Shown: positions 33,881 through 43,211, numbered from the stretch's first letter. The stretch: DNA of 64,000 nt from Cylindrospermum sp. FACHB-282 (GCF_014697195.1 NZ_JACJRJ010000018.1:1-64000), one strand, 5' to 3'. Made by a program: numbers and translations. Notes: generated by a model from the letters alone, not told the origin.

Positions 33881-34699
33881 ATGCAGCCTTTATCTTGTAT
33901 TGACTTCTTTGCCGGAATTGGTGCTTGGGAATTAGCGATCGCCATCATCAACGAGATGTCAGGTTTCCAGATTTTCAGCACATTTGGATTTATAGAAATT
34001 AATCCTGCCGCTCAACTGGCATTGCGATTACACCATCCTCTAATTCCCATCCACGCAGATATAAAAACTTACACACCACTACAAAACATAAATGTCTATT
34101 TCATTTCATTCCCTTGCACCGGCACAAGCAATGCTGGACACAGAACCGGACTCTCACACGCTGAATCAGGGTTGTGGTTTGAAGCTTTGCGCTGTATCTG
34201 CATTGGTAGACCCAGGTTTATCGTTATCGAACAGCCTGAAGGATTTATCCATAGAGGACTTCGAGCAGTTATTGCTGGACTCAGAATGGCAGGATATTCT
34301 ACAGAAGTTGAAATCATCTCGGCAGCGGAGTTTGGCGCTCCGCACAGGCGAAACAGAGTATTTGTTGTTGCCCACGCCAACTACTTATCCTTGCAGCAAC
34401 GGCAAGGGTGGAAATGCTGGGATGAACAAATTGGAATGGACATTGAGAAAATCCGGGCGTTTGGGGAGCGATCGCAAGCTTTCAGTAGAAGCATCTCTGT
34501 GGATGATGGGGTTCCCCCCTGGATACTTGGAGTGTCTTATTTAGGATGGTGGAAAACCAATAAACCCCCATTAGATTGTGGCGTTCCGAGAAAGACGGCA
34601 GGTAGAAGAGAAGCTATTAATTTAGTCAGTCGGTCTATAGTTCCTTGTCAGGCGGCGATCGCACTCATGCGAGTTAAGTTTTTGGCAGACTTGATCTAG
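33881..34699 (+). CDS. C5 cytosine DNA methyltransferase
   Basis: 272 aa. DFFAGIGAWE is motif I, SFPCTGTS holds the catalytic Cys79 (motif IV), VIEQPEGF is motif VI and GAPHRRNRVF is motif VIII. The target-recognition part is short. It probably methylates element or host DNA at a short site, protecting the element from restriction or regulating genes. No cognate restriction enzyme was seen, so it is probably an orphan. Confidence 0.88.
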   Translation: MQPLSCIDFFAGIGAWELAIAIINEMSGFQIFSTFGFIEINPAAQLALRLHHPLIPIHADIKTYTPLQNINVYFISFPCTGTSNAGHRTGLSHAESGLWFEALRCICIGRPRFIVIEQPEGFIHRGLRAVIAGLRMAGYSTEVEIISAAEFGAPHRRNRVFVVAHANYLSLQQRQGWKCWDEQIGMDIEKIRAFGERSQAFSRSISVDDGVPPWILGVSYLGWWKTNKPPLDCGVPRKTAGRREAINLVSRSIVPCQAAIALMRVKFLADLI

Positions 34700-34704
34700 A
34701 ATAC

Positions 34705-34735
34705 TTGCAAAATGTACTGACTGCTTCGGTATAAT
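34705..34735 (+). promoter_or_regulatory. Sigma70-like promoter
   Basis: TATAAT at 34730-34735 with TTGCAA 19 bp upstream, in front of the PEP-CTERM gene. The spacing is slightly long. Confidence 0.45.
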
Positions 34736-34760
34736 ATTTTAATCTGTCTAGCAAAAACTT

Positions 34761-35276
34761 ATGATGAAATATCAGTCACTTCAGAATTTAACCTTTGCCT
34801 GCGTAGCCGGCTTGATCGGAGCTATTAGCATTCAAAGCGCTACTTATGGTATGGGTTTAACTACGACTGTAGACAATTTAGGTGGAGGAACTATTACAAT
34901 TCCTAAAGATACCGAACTAACTTCTTGGCAATTTGTCAATAAAACTGGAGTTGCTTGGACGGATTTCCACTGGTTTTTTAGTGATTCTTCTCAGAAACCA
35001 ATTTTGGTCAATGTCGGAGGCGAACTTAAGTCAGAATATGAAATTTATTTTAGTCCCACTTTTTATATAAAACCTGGGAACATTTTTGATGGAGTGACAA
35101 ACCCAAAAAAATGGAATTTCTCTACTGGGGATACAATCGTTAGTTACGCGCCTTCCTATGAACTTGCATCTGTACCAGAACCCACCACTATACTTGGGCT
35201 GGTTCTTATCTCTGCATCTGGAGGGTTTTTATCCAAGAAATATACTAGAAAGTTTAATAAGCAAGCTGTCTTTTAA
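34761..35276 (+). CDS. PEP-CTERM sorted exported protein
   Basis: 171 aa. A signal peptide covers about residues 1-30. The C-terminus reads SVPEPTTILGLVLISASGGF then a basic KKYTRK tail, the PEP-CTERM sorting tag processed by exosortase in cyanobacteria. The body is a small beta domain with no enzyme motif. An exported surface protein on a mobile element may change the envelope of the host. Confidence 0.8.
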   Translation: MMKYQSLQNLTFACVAGLIGAISIQSATYGMGLTTTVDNLGGGTITIPKDTELTSWQFVNKTGVAWTDFHWFFSDSSQKPILVNVGGELKSEYEIYFSPTFYIKPGNIFDGVTNPKKWNFSTGDTIVSYAPSYELASVPEPTTILGLVLISASGGFLSKKYTRKFNKQAVF

Positions 35277-35331
35277 AGAGTCAAAATAACTTACGTGCAA
35301 ATGCGATCGCCCATCACACCGAATAAATTAC

Positions 35332-35359
35332 AGACTGCCTCTCTAAGGCGGTCTTTTTT
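35332..35359 (+). terminator. Rho-independent terminator
   Basis: AGACTGCC-TCTCTAA-GGCGGTCT followed by a T-run; ends the PEP-CTERM gene. Confidence 0.85.
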
Positions 35360-35420
35360 ATTGCCCATGATATAAAATATAGTATTCAGTATTTATGTAC
35401 TATATTGGCAGTTATGAGTC

Positions 35421-36743
35421 ATGAGTAAAGAAGATATTCTGAGTCAAATTTCTGGTGAAGACTGGATTAAAAAAGGTGGGTTAGATATCCCGGATGACAT
35501 TTTCGAGGCGTTAGATAGTCCTTACGATTGGCTTGATGGATTAAAACCCATCAGCTTTTCCAGAGACAATCTACCAACTATAGATAATATTCTTAGTTTC
35601 TTTCCCCAAGCCGAACTTGGGGATATTGTAAAAACTTCATCCATTGAAATGCTCCGCACATCCTACGGAATCAACAAGTGTTTTAATTCCAAAACCCACA
35701 AGGACTTAGCCGAAAAAGCTAATCAACTGCTTTCCAAATCAAAAGCTAGAAAAAAAGATGTTGGCATTTATAACGCCGCAGTTCAAGCAAACAATCTTTT
35801 CTTAAACCTGGGATTAGTAAAAGAGCAATCTGAAAGCTACAGCGGTCAGATGGGTGAAGTTTCTATTTACGATCGCATCAAACAATCAGAAGCCAAAAAC
35901 AAAGACTGGCTTCTTGAAGTATTGGAAGAAACACAAGAAATATTAGGTAATGCGGCAGAAGATGCAATCGCTAAAATCAAGCGCCTGATTAGAAAGTTAA
36001 CAAAATTCATGAAGGTTCCTAGACCCTACGAAAGCAATTCAATTAGTGGGCAATATATATCTTTGTCTTCTAATTTCTCACCTTCAGCAATTATTCCGGT
36101 TGCAGCGCCTGGGGTTGTCGATGTTGTGGGCGTGGTGAATGCGATCGCTTCTGAACTTCTTAAAACCTTCATCCTCAAAGCTGTAGCAATCCCAGCAGCG
36201 CTGGCAGAAGGGTTGGTTAGTACAGTTACGTCAATCGTTCTGAAAGGCTTGGGTGCATCTGGGACTGAAGCTGTTCGCTACATAGCTGGCGGGATTCTCA
36301 GAGGCGCAAAAGATTTACTACCTTCCGTGTTCAATAATACGGGAATGTTTGCAGGTGCATGGGCATTTTTAACGAGTTGTGCCCCATACATTCTTGCCGC
36401 CGCAATCATAATTATTCTGGCAATCAAGATGTCACAAAAAGTTCAAGTCGGCAACTTGGTGACATTATTGGCTACTACTGGTAACGACCAAGACCCGGAT
36501 TTAGTCTCTGCAAGAATCAGCGGCGATAGCGCTGAAAGGTTAAAGGATTTAGCCGACCTGAAAACTAGTTTGCTCGAAGAAACAGGCAAAGATTACGCGA
36601 ATATTTACGGTTTTACGTTTGAGAAAGGTGATCGCAAACTCTGTGTTGATATGACTTTGCCTGTACTGATTCCTATAAAAGGTGAAATCGCCGCCACACT
36701 ATGGGCTAATTTTTCTGCAAGATTTGATTTTCTGACATCTTAA
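35421..36743 (+). CDS. Large hypothetical protein with hydrophobic centre
   Basis: 440 aa. Residues 1-200 are charged and helical. Residues 220-340 are Ala/Gly/Val-rich with one strong membrane helix (APYILAAAIIIILAIKM). The C-terminus (IKGEIAATLWANFSARFDFL) is beta. It is 64 bp ahead of the putative RNA polymerase ATG and transcribed with it, so it may be a partner of that protein or a membrane or virion component. No family recognised. AT-rich promoter-like sequence precedes it. Confidence 0.6.
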   Translation: MSKEDILSQISGEDWIKKGGLDIPDDIFEALDSPYDWLDGLKPISFSRDNLPTIDNILSFFPQAELGDIVKTSSIEMLRTSYGINKCFNSKTHKDLAEKANQLLSKSKARKKDVGIYNAAVQANNLFLNLGLVKEQSESYSGQMGEVSIYDRIKQSEAKNKDWLLEVLEETQEILGNAAEDAIAKIKRLIRKLTKFMKVPRPYESNSISGQYISLSSNFSPSAIIPVAAPGVVDVVGVVNAIASELLKTFILKAVAIPAALAEGLVSTVTSIVLKGLGASGTEAVRYIAGGILRGAKDLLPSVFNNTGMFAGAWAFLTSCAPYILAAAIIIILAIKMSQKVQVGNLVTLLATTGNDQDPDLVSARISGDSAERLKDLADLKTSLLEETGKDYANIYGFTFEKGDRKLCVDMTLPVLIPIKGEIAATLWANFSARFDFLTS

Positions 36744-36754
36744 ATATTTGCAAA

Positions 36755-36790
36755 TCATTAGTCATTGGTTATTAGTCGTTAGTCACTCAC
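36755..36790. repeat. Degenerate heptamer repeats
   Basis: Four 7-bp units close to ATTAGTC stand head to tail between the 35421 gene and the polymerase gene; typical of short tandem repeats in filamentous cyanobacteria. Confidence 0.45.
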
Positions 36791-36807
36791 AGGTAAAGGG
36801 GAAAAAC

Positions 36808-39423
36808 ATGGCTATACAGTTTAAAAACACTCGCTATCTTCCTGACGGTTCTCAAGGCGAAATTACAGTTATTGCAGAGTGGTCGGTGTGGAATTGCCAG
36901 CAAAAGCGGTGGATAGATTCAACGCCAACTGTATTGAGAAATATTTTACTGGCAGCACTTCACCCAAATACAGAATTTTGCATTGGGGAAATTGACAAGA
37001 ATGAAACTAACTCAACGAGATTAAACCCATTCAAACCCAAAGACTACGAAAATGCTTTTTTCTTAGACTTGGCTAGCGGCTCCAGGAATCACGGACGCTT
37101 TACGTTTGCAAACAAGTCAACAATTGGCAAAAGGTACTACGGCGGCGCTGAAAAAGATCAATGGAAACGAATAATCTACGGTTCAATCGTTCACACTGGA
37201 TGTAAGAAGCTCATTTACAAACAGCTAAAGTTTGTTGTTGTGGATGATGAAGCACGCGACGCTGACGGCAACTTTTTGGATGACCAGGTAAATGGTATTC
37301 ACTGGGAAACAGGCGATTCCCATGCCAAGGCAAGTAGAGATTTAATGACTTTGCTGGGATTACCCGCAGATGATGAGGATAAAACCGTAGACCCTGAACG
37401 CCCGATACAGTTTAGAGCGGCATTATTTAAGGAGTGGGTTGGCAAAGGTACCGTCGCCTACAACCCTAAACTTGACGGTTCCGGTTATGACTTAGCAATT
37501 CCCCTCTCATCACTCAAAGGTAATAAACCAGCTTTGGGAAATCATGAGGGTAAACTTTTAATGGGATTAGTGTTTGAAGCTGAGGAGCGCAGAGCTAAAC
37601 CGGGTTGGATGTTGTTCCAGTGGTTTGATTTCCAGACTTTGGAGAAAGACGGCATTATCAGCAAGTTAGAGGAAAAGTGCGATCGCCTTTCCCAGGCATA
37701 TAACAGCATTGTTGACCTAGCCGACATACTCAGAATTGACCAAAGTGAAGCTGAAGCAGAACTTGAAGAAGGTTCTGATAGCTTGCAGTCCGAAGCTGAG
37801 TATGAAAACACCATGATTCGCGTAATCCAAGTTGATAAAAACGGATTACTGCTTTTGCATCCATATATCGTGCGGCGGGTAAAAGAAAGAATGCAAGCCG
37901 TGTGGTTGAATCTGGCTAAAGCTGCGGGTGTTCGGTTTTACAGTTTAATGGGACAACCTGATGAGTCTCTGGCTCACTACCATGTGGTTTTGCCTGATGG
38001 TCGAATCAAGGGTAAAAGGGTCTTTTGTGCCCCCGATTTCGAGCCGGGAGAGTACATGGTTTTCCGCAACCCTATGCGGCACTGGGGAGATATTCAACTC
38101 TGGGAAAATAGGCATGAGGGCACCTACCTCAACTCTACTGGCATTATGGCCGCACCCAAACTTTTGCTTTTAACAGTAGGGGGTGATACTGACGGGGATT
38201 TCTATAATTTGATTAAATCCAGCGCCTACCCCAATATGCGAAGTGCGATCACCAATTTCGCCGAACCCCCGACAACCAAAAAATTCCCCAAGATGGCATT
38301 GCAGGGAAGCTTACAGGAAATTGCCATCAAAAGCATGAATGATCTAACCGGAATTGTTGCATCACTGTTAGCCAGGGCACGGGCTGCCAATGCTGAAGAT
38401 GCGGTGATTCTAATCCCCGCCGGCGGAGAACAAAAAGAAGATGAGGAAATGCGTGTTATCGACTTTCTCAGCCAACAGGTACAAATTGCAGTAGATAGTC
38501 TTAAGTCTGCATACCCCAACAATAGCAACGGGCTAGATGCAGTCAAAAAGTTCTTAGACGAAGTTGAAGGTGAAGCGCCTTGGTTGAAAGATTTTAAGGA
38601 TGAGCAATGTTATCGTGACCGCACCTGCAAAGTTACACCTGGAGCCACTGACACAGTTTCTCGACTGGTTCAAACTGTTAACGGATTTTGGAAAGCGCCT
38701 GACTTAACTATTGACTCCAAGCCAAGTAACTATGAAAAGGTCTTATTTGGTGATGTGGAGTTTGAGGAAATTCAGTTGGAGAGGGCGATCGCACACCGAG
38801 CCGCTTACCGGGCTGCTATGAAAAGCGCGATCGAGTGGAAAGCTGCCAACGATGACTCTACGCGTATGATTCGGGAAGTTGCCGAGGCGACTAAGAATAG
38901 CAAGGAAAAAACTTTCGCCATTACCAAACCCGATGGTAGTTTGTACAGCCGTGAATCCTGGGTGTCTGCTTATTGGACTGCTACTCATCGTGCTGAAACT
39001 GGTGATGCTGGGTTGGTGTTCATGATTTTCGCTGATGAAATTATTCAGCAGTTAAAAAACACCGAGCTCAAAGAAGCTGAGATGATATTGGTTTACGGTG
39101 TTAACAAAGGTAAATGGGCAGCAAACTGGAAGGGGCAACAGGTTCAAATTAGGGCAATTATTCAGGAATTTGGTGATAAGCAATATTTATCCCTTGAGAT
39201 GAAATGGGATGGTGCAAAAACTCAATTGGGTTGGCACTTGCTTGGAAACATCAGCGATAAGTTTAAGCCCTATGTACTTCCCGGTTTTACCAAAACCATG
39301 AAAATTTACACTATAAGTTTTGATGGGCAAAACAAGGCAAAACGAGTTGTTCTTTTTAATGCGGATATGCCGCAAGAAGAAATTAACAAAACCCTCTTGT
39401 TTGATTACTCAATAAAGTTATAA
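36808..39423 (+). CDS. Putative two-barrel RNA polymerase (QDE-1/RDR/YonO-like)
   Basis: 871 aa from ATG 36808, with GGGGAAAAAC before it. GGDTDGDFYNL (Asp460, 462, 464) has the DxDGD metal-binding core of the second double-psi barrel. EYMVFRNPMRHWGDIQLWEN just before it matches the RNP..HPGDI block of RNA-dependent RNA polymerases of the QDE-1/RDR family. About 220-250 residues upstream, QFRAALFKEWVGKGTVAYNP and LSSLKGN give two lysines (213 and 237) 24 residues apart, as in the first barrel of that family. YonO of phage SPbeta, a single-chain DNA-dependent RNA polymerase, belongs to the same superfamily. I infer a stand-alone polymerase; whether its template is DNA or RNA cannot be told. 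The C-terminal 400 residues are unique. Confidence 0.78.
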   Translation: MAIQFKNTRYLPDGSQGEITVIAEWSVWNCQQKRWIDSTPTVLRNILLAALHPNTEFCIGEIDKNETNSTRLNPFKPKDYENAFFLDLASGSRNHGRFTFANKSTIGKRYYGGAEKDQWKRIIYGSIVHTGCKKLIYKQLKFVVVDDEARDADGNFLDDQVNGIHWETGDSHAKASRDLMTLLGLPADDEDKTVDPERPIQFRAALFKEWVGKGTVAYNPKLDGSGYDLAIPLSSLKGNKPALGNHEGKLLMGLVFEAEERRAKPGWMLFQWFDFQTLEKDGIISKLEEKCDRLSQAYNSIVDLADILRIDQSEAEAELEEGSDSLQSEAEYENTMIRVIQVDKNGLLLLHPYIVRRVKERMQAVWLNLAKAAGVRFYSLMGQPDESLAHYHVVLPDGRIKGKRVFCAPDFEPGEYMVFRNPMRHWGDIQLWENRHEGTYLNSTGIMAAPKLLLLTVGGDTDGDFYNLIKSSAYPNMRSAITNFAEPPTTKKFPKMALQGSLQEIAIKSMNDLTGIVASLLARARAANAEDAVILIPAGGEQKEDEEMRVIDFLSQQVQIAVDSLKSAYPNNSNGLDAVKKFLDEVEGEAPWLKDFKDEQCYRDRTCKVTPGATDTVSRLVQTVNGFWKAPDLTIDSKPSNYEKVLFGDVEFEEIQLERAIAHRAAYRAAMKSAIEWKAANDDSTRMIREVAEATKNSKEKTFAITKPDGSLYSRESWVSAYWTATHRAETGDAGLVFMIFADEIIQQLKNTELKEAEMILVYGVNKGKWAANWKGQQVQIRAIIQEFGDKQYLSLEMKWDGAKTQLGWHLLGNISDKFKPYVLPGFTKTMKIYTISFDGQNKAKRVVLFNADMPQEEINKTLLFDYSIKL

Positions 39424-39451
39424 TTGACCAAATGTGTTTCCTGTTAAAACA

Positions 39452-40000
39452 ATGAATCCTGAAGTCTCTCAATACATCCAGAATGTAACTGGATTTTCTA
39501 AAACTACTGTTGAAATGGTTCTGGAATCTTTTTTCAAATTTGTTCAAATTAGGTTGACCAATAGATCAGATGTAAACATTCCCAAGTTTGGAACTTTTTC
39601 GGTAAGATTCCTGAAAGCACGCAAGGGACGAAATCCGAAAACAGAAGAAGAAATTGACATTCCCGATAGCTATAAACCAAAGCTCAAATTTTCTAAAAAC
39701 TTCGACATTGAACCTGACCCAGCATTAAAAGCTGAGTTAGAACCTGTTGAGGATTTGCCAGTTGCGATCGCGCCTGATTCTAAACTTCCCCCTCCAATTC
39801 CTACCGAATTATTACAGCAGGAAACCAATAGAAGCTGGTACATTCAAATTGCTGGTCAACCGATTGAAGTGGCTGAAGACCAACTACTTGAAAAAGGTAT
39901 CTTACCAACAAGTCCGGTTTGGAACCAAGAAATTACAGGTAGCTGGAAACTAGCCAAAGACGTACCCGAATTAGCCTATTTGTTTCAGAAAGCCGCTTAA
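39452..40000 (+). CDS. HU/IHF-like DNA-binding protein with C-terminal GYF_2 (DUF4339)-like domain
   Basis: 182 aa from ATG 39452; a GTG at 39434 is open. Residues 1-90 are an HU/IHF fold: SKTTVEMVLESFFKFVQIRL, NIPKFGTFSVRFLKARKGRN, then KLKFSKNF. The last 55 residues, SWYIQIAGQPIEVAEDQLLE and VWNQEITGSWKLA, match the small GYF_2 domain. Fusion of the two is unusual. It follows the polymerase by 28 bp, so it may organise the template DNA for it or act as a specificity factor. Confidence 0.75.
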   Translation: MNPEVSQYIQNVTGFSKTTVEMVLESFFKFVQIRLTNRSDVNIPKFGTFSVRFLKARKGRNPKTEEEIDIPDSYKPKLKFSKNFDIEPDPALKAELEPVEDLPVAIAPDSKLPPPIPTELLQQETNRSWYIQIAGQPIEVAEDQLLEKGILPTSPVWNQEITGSWKLAKDVPELAYLFQKAA

Positions 40001-40020
40001 ATCAGTGAATAATTCCCAAT

Positions 40021-40058
40021 AAAAAATCCCCTTCTGTTTAGAGCCGGAGGGGATTTTT
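40021..40058. terminator. Bidirectional terminator
   Basis: AAATCCCC and GGGGATTT pair with A and T runs on both sides, between convergent genes. Confidence 0.85.
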
Positions 40059-40077
40059 GTTGCTGCCGATAATAAAT

Positions 40078-41259
40078 TTAAAATCCAGTAATGGTGACCA
40101 TGATTTCAGTAGGGCTTTTTTCTTCTAGAGAGATTTTTGCACAATCCCAGAAACCATCAGGAGTCCAAATAGTGTTGTCTAGATTCCATGCATACAGGGA
40201 CAAAATCCGCTCATTTCCTGGTTGATAAGTCTGACCTTCCAAGATTTTTACAGCAAATTCTTCACCGATTTTTGCAATATTGGGGATCTGGTTCCATTTC
40301 TTAATTTCAATGCCTTTGGTCTTGTCCGCGCTAACGCCGTTTGCAAACTTGACAGTGATGGTTTTACCAGAAACAGGTAAGTACACTATTTTGTCTGCAA
40401 CGACAATGGCGGGCTTGCTGCTGGCGTTGGGCAAAAAAACAATATCTTTGATGCTGTAGTAGCCAGTTGCAACAAAAACCAAGGTGTAATTCCCAGAACT
40501 AACACCAGTAAAATCAGCTTCAATAGTTTGCCACTCAGACATTACAGGTATATCAAGAGAGCAAATTTTTGCGCCTTGGGTAGAACCAAGATAAATATCC
40601 AGTTTTGCAGGGAATGCTCCGTTTAAAGTTGCGACTGATGCACTTGTAGGTGCTTCTGCAAAATACCAGTTTTGAACGTGAACTTCGGCGTTTGGTTCAA
40701 AAGTTACTAGTTCTTGTCCAACTTGACCAGAACCAGTAGCGCTGTAAAGGGTGAGAGATGGCAGCGTTTTTTTGATGAAAGCTTCAACCTTTGGAACGAA
40801 ACTAATAATCCAATCCTTAAGCACACTCAGGCGGACACCCATATTATCTTTTGTCAAAAGAACTAGGTTACTGTTTGGACTGACTTCGGCGATCGCATTA
40901 TCGCTAATTTGCAACTGTGCTGTCTTGACAGCCGCATATTTTGCCCCACCTTTAATAGAGGTGAGCTTGAGAGTTAAAAATTCTGTAATTTCAGGGTAGA
41001 GGTCTGCAATAGCTTTGATATCTACAGCTTTAGGTGAAGTATCACCATCAGTCCAGGTTAACGTTTGGCTGAGTTTTTCTACATCTCTACCAGCCGTGGC
41101 ACTATCGCCCTTTGCTGTACTTGCAGAAACTTTAACCGACACTTCACCGCTGGAGCCGCCAGTACGAGTAACTTGAACGGGCCCAAATCCTGATTCCCAT
41201 TGTCCGTTTTCAAACAACTTATAAATCGGTTTATCGAATTGCAAAATTCCTGCGGTCAT
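40078..41259 (-). CDS. Calx-beta-like repeat protein, possible surface or virion protein
   Basis: 393 aa, all beta. Residues 1-125 look like a Calx-beta domain (VQVTRTGGSSGEVSVKVSAS, then YPEITEFLTLKLTS). The following 270 residues are beta sandwich-like. No signal peptide, so it is exported by another route or stays inside. Such proteins occur as fibres on phages and as adhesins. Its place next to the 41326 gene hints at a structural pair, but nothing proves it. Confidence 0.55.
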   Translation of the reverse strand: MTAGILQFDKPIYKLFENGQWESGFGPVQVTRTGGSSGEVSVKVSASTAKGDSATAGRDVEKLSQTLTWTDGDTSPKAVDIKAIADLYPEITEFLTLKLTSIKGGAKYAAVKTAQLQISDNAIAEVSPNSNLVLLTKDNMGVRLSVLKDWIISFVPKVEAFIKKTLPSLTLYSATGSGQVGQELVTFEPNAEVHVQNWYFAEAPTSASVATLNGAFPAKLDIYLGSTQGAKICSLDIPVMSEWQTIEADFTGVSSGNYTLVFVATGYYSIKDIVFLPNASSKPAIVVADKIVYLPVSGKTITVKFANGVSADKTKGIEIKKWNQIPNIAKIGEEFAVKILEGQTYQPGNERILSLYAWNLDNTIWTPDGFWDCAKISLEEKSPTEIMVTITGF

Positions 41260-41272
41260 GAGTTTCCCTCCT

Positions 41273-41306
41273 AAAAAATAATCCCCGGACCGATAAGTCC
41301 AGGGAC
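41273..41306 (-). terminator. Rho-independent terminator
   Basis: CCCTGGAC and GTCCGGGG hairpin then ATTATTTTTT on the minus strand; it ends the 41326 gene just before the next one. Confidence 0.75.
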
Positions 41307-41325
41307 AAAACTAAACCAGATTAGA

Positions 41326-41958
41326 TTAGGTTTGAACTTGCAGTGTGCGGCTGATTACAATACCATCGCTTGCTTCGCCAACAATAAACACTCCCACATA
41401 GGCGTCCATTTCAGCATCTACAACGTACACGCGAACGTTATCAAGCAAACCATAGGTTTCGTAAATGTCATTTACTAATTCCACCGGCTGAGTAACTTCT
41501 GAGAGACCAGTAAAAGGGGTATCTGAGGCAGGATTAGCAACAGGCAGAAGAACGTCGTTTCCAAAAGCACCCTTAACAAGATTAGGGTAAGATTTAGCGA
41601 TTGCTGTCAGCAGCTCAAGTGTTGCCGTTTCGGCTTTAGAAGCGAGAGTTTCTTTCAGCGTTTTGGTCTGAATAGTAAATTTTGCGGCGTCAGGAATTTT
41701 ATAATCTGTTGGCACCACACCAATTTCAGGTTTAGCCCAAGCTCTAGTTAATGATCGGTGTAAAGATAAAAGCCTTGGCTTGATTAAATCAGCATTTTCT
41801 GATTTCAAATCATCAATAACCTTTTGGTTCTTGCTCGTGCTGATTTCAAGAGATGCAGGAATGCTGGATTCTGAGCCACCAAAATCATTGCCTTCGTCGT
41901 AGCCAATGCGGTTTCTCAATAGCTTGGCAGCAGTTGCGACTGTTAGATTAGTTGCCAT
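41326..41958 (-). CDS. Hypothetical protein (210 aa)
   Basis: An N-terminal helical region is followed by an alpha/beta part ending in VRVYVVDAEMDAYVGVFIVG. Ala/Thr-rich, no membrane segment or signal. It has its own terminator. A structural role with the next gene is possible. Family not recognised. Confidence 0.55.
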   Translation of the reverse strand: MATNLTVATAAKLLRNRIGYDEGNDFGGSESSIPASLEISTSKNQKVIDDLKSENADLIKPRLLSLHRSLTRAWAKPEIGVVPTDYKIPDAAKFTIQTKTLKETLASKAETATLELLTAIAKSYPNLVKGAFGNDVLLPVANPASDTPFTGLSEVTQPVELVNDIYETYGLLDNVRVYVVDAEMDAYVGVFIVGEASDGIVISRTLQVQT

Positions 41959-42142
41959 ATTTCTTTAAATTGAGTGAGTTTTGCTTAAAAACATTCTATC
42001 AAACCAGACACAAAATAACGCCCTCTTTTCATACTAAAAAAAATATTTTCAGCTTTGAAGTTACTAAGTGATTTGCTAAATTTACCCCTAGTAAATAGTA
42101 TTTTATTAGCTCTGAGTTTTAATAAGTTCAGAAATACAGCCC

Positions 42143-42174
42143 TAAAAAAGCCCCCACTGATTTCTCAGTGAGGA
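42143..42174 (-). terminator. Rho-independent terminator
   Basis: CCTCACTGA-GAAA-TCAGTGGGGGC then a T-run (minus strand); ends the 42199 gene. The rest of 41959-42142 shows no gene. Confidence 0.85.
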
Positions 42175-42198
42175 CTAATTTATTGAAAGTTAAGCAGA

Positions 42199-42609
42199 TT
42201 AACCCCACTTACCAGCTAGGATTTTAATTTCTCCGTTTTCTTCGGTGATTTCGTCAATGTTGAAGCCTTGGGAAACTAGAGCCGCGATCGCATTCTCACG
42301 GGCGTACCAGGGAGTCAAAGATTGTATAAATTTCTTAGAATCCCGCGCTCCATAAAAGCTCAGAAATTCAAATGCTTCCTCTACCTTCCTAAACCCAAAA
42401 TCACTAGAATCGTTCCAGTTAGCTTTTTGAGTTCTGCGAATAACAAAATCAACTGTTCCGTTATCGTCAAATTCATGTTCAGTAACGTTACGCCCTAGTT
42501 TTGCTCCGGTGAGGATTCCGTCTAGCCCGTCAGTAATCATTTGGCTTAGAACGGATTCTAAAACCTGTGCGTTTTTGATGGTGGTTTTGATGTGACTTAA
42601 ATGTGACAT
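42199..42609 (-). CDS. Hypothetical protein (136 aa)
   Basis: ATG 42609 (MSHLSHIKTTIKNAQVLESV) has AGGAG just upstream and is preferred over 42678. An alpha/beta protein with a C-terminal segment FNIDEITEENGEIKILAGKW. It resembles small DUF1257-type proteins of cyanobacteria (alpha helices, then beta), but that is only an impression. Next to a DUF2997 protein, a common partner of DUF1257, the idea is a little stronger. Confidence 0.55.
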   Translation of the reverse strand: MSHLSHIKTTIKNAQVLESVLSQMITDGLDGILTGAKLGRNVTEHEFDDNGTVDFVIRRTQKANWNDSSDFGFRKVEEAFEFLSFYGARDSKKFIQSLTPWYARENAIAALVSQGFNIDEITEENGEIKILAGKWG

Positions 42610-42774
42610 TTTGCTCCTGAGTTGTTCTTGGTGGTTGTCTGAATTATGGCTCTGGACTATTTCTAGCGATCGCTCCATCCGCCCCGGTTTTTCTGGCTTC
42701 TCAAGGTAATAGGTTAACTCTGCTAAGAAGTCAGAATAAGGCGGATAATCTGAAGTAACTCAAACAAGGGTGGT

Positions 42775-43014
42775 TTAAGTTCCATTGGTTTTGTTCTGAA
42801 CTGCTGCGATCGCTAACCGTGAAACCCTTAAGTATTCAACACTAGGGTTTTTGTCAATTTCTTGACCAGGCTTATAATGCTTGTGAACTAAAGCCTGTAA
42901 ATGCGGCGGAACCATATACCAGTGGCGTTTGCACATTAAGTAAATAGGTGGTGTATATGTATTGCACCCCGGTAAATGACAGCAATGAATTGGAGTAATT
43001 AGCTGTTCTGGCAT
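42775..43014 (-). CDS. Hypothetical Cys/His-rich protein (79 aa)
   Basis: HCCHLPGCNTYTPPIYLMCK and HWYMVPPHLQALVHKHYKPG suggest a small zinc-binding protein. The last 16 bp of the upstream gene overlap its start. Family not recognised. Confidence 0.6.
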   Translation of the reverse strand: MPEQLITPIHCCHLPGCNTYTPPIYLMCKRHWYMVPPHLQALVHKHYKPGQEIDKNPSVEYLRVSRLAIAAVQNKTNGT

Positions 43015-43211
43015 AAATTGTCATCCTGTTGAATTTCAGTTTCAATTGGTCGCTGATTGTATTCAGGTAATAATTCCTGCGATCGCACCTCACCCAACGC
43101 TGTTTCTAGTGCTGCGGTCAGGTCAGTGCAAGTTTTGCCGATGCCATTAACCACGCGTTCGGTAATAGTGCCGTCTTTGCCAATAGTCAGTTCAACTTGT
43201 TGATATTGCAT
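42999..43211 (-). CDS. DUF2997 protein
   Basis: 70 aa from MQYQQVELTIGKDGTITERV. This and GIGKTCTDLTAALETALGEV match the DUF2997 pattern of cyanobacterial and plastid-related small proteins. The frame is open upstream to 43244, but that part is probably leader. A hairpin (43238-43261) stands before it. Confidence 0.7.
   Translation of the reverse strand: MQYQQVELTIGKDGTITERVVNGIGKTCTDLTAALETALGEVRSQELLPEYNQRPIETEIQQDDNLCQNS

Noticed and set aside
34092-34544. A 150-aa frame inside the C5 methyltransferase gene
   Set aside because: It overlaps the gene in another frame; the methyltransferase motifs are all in the 33881 frame.
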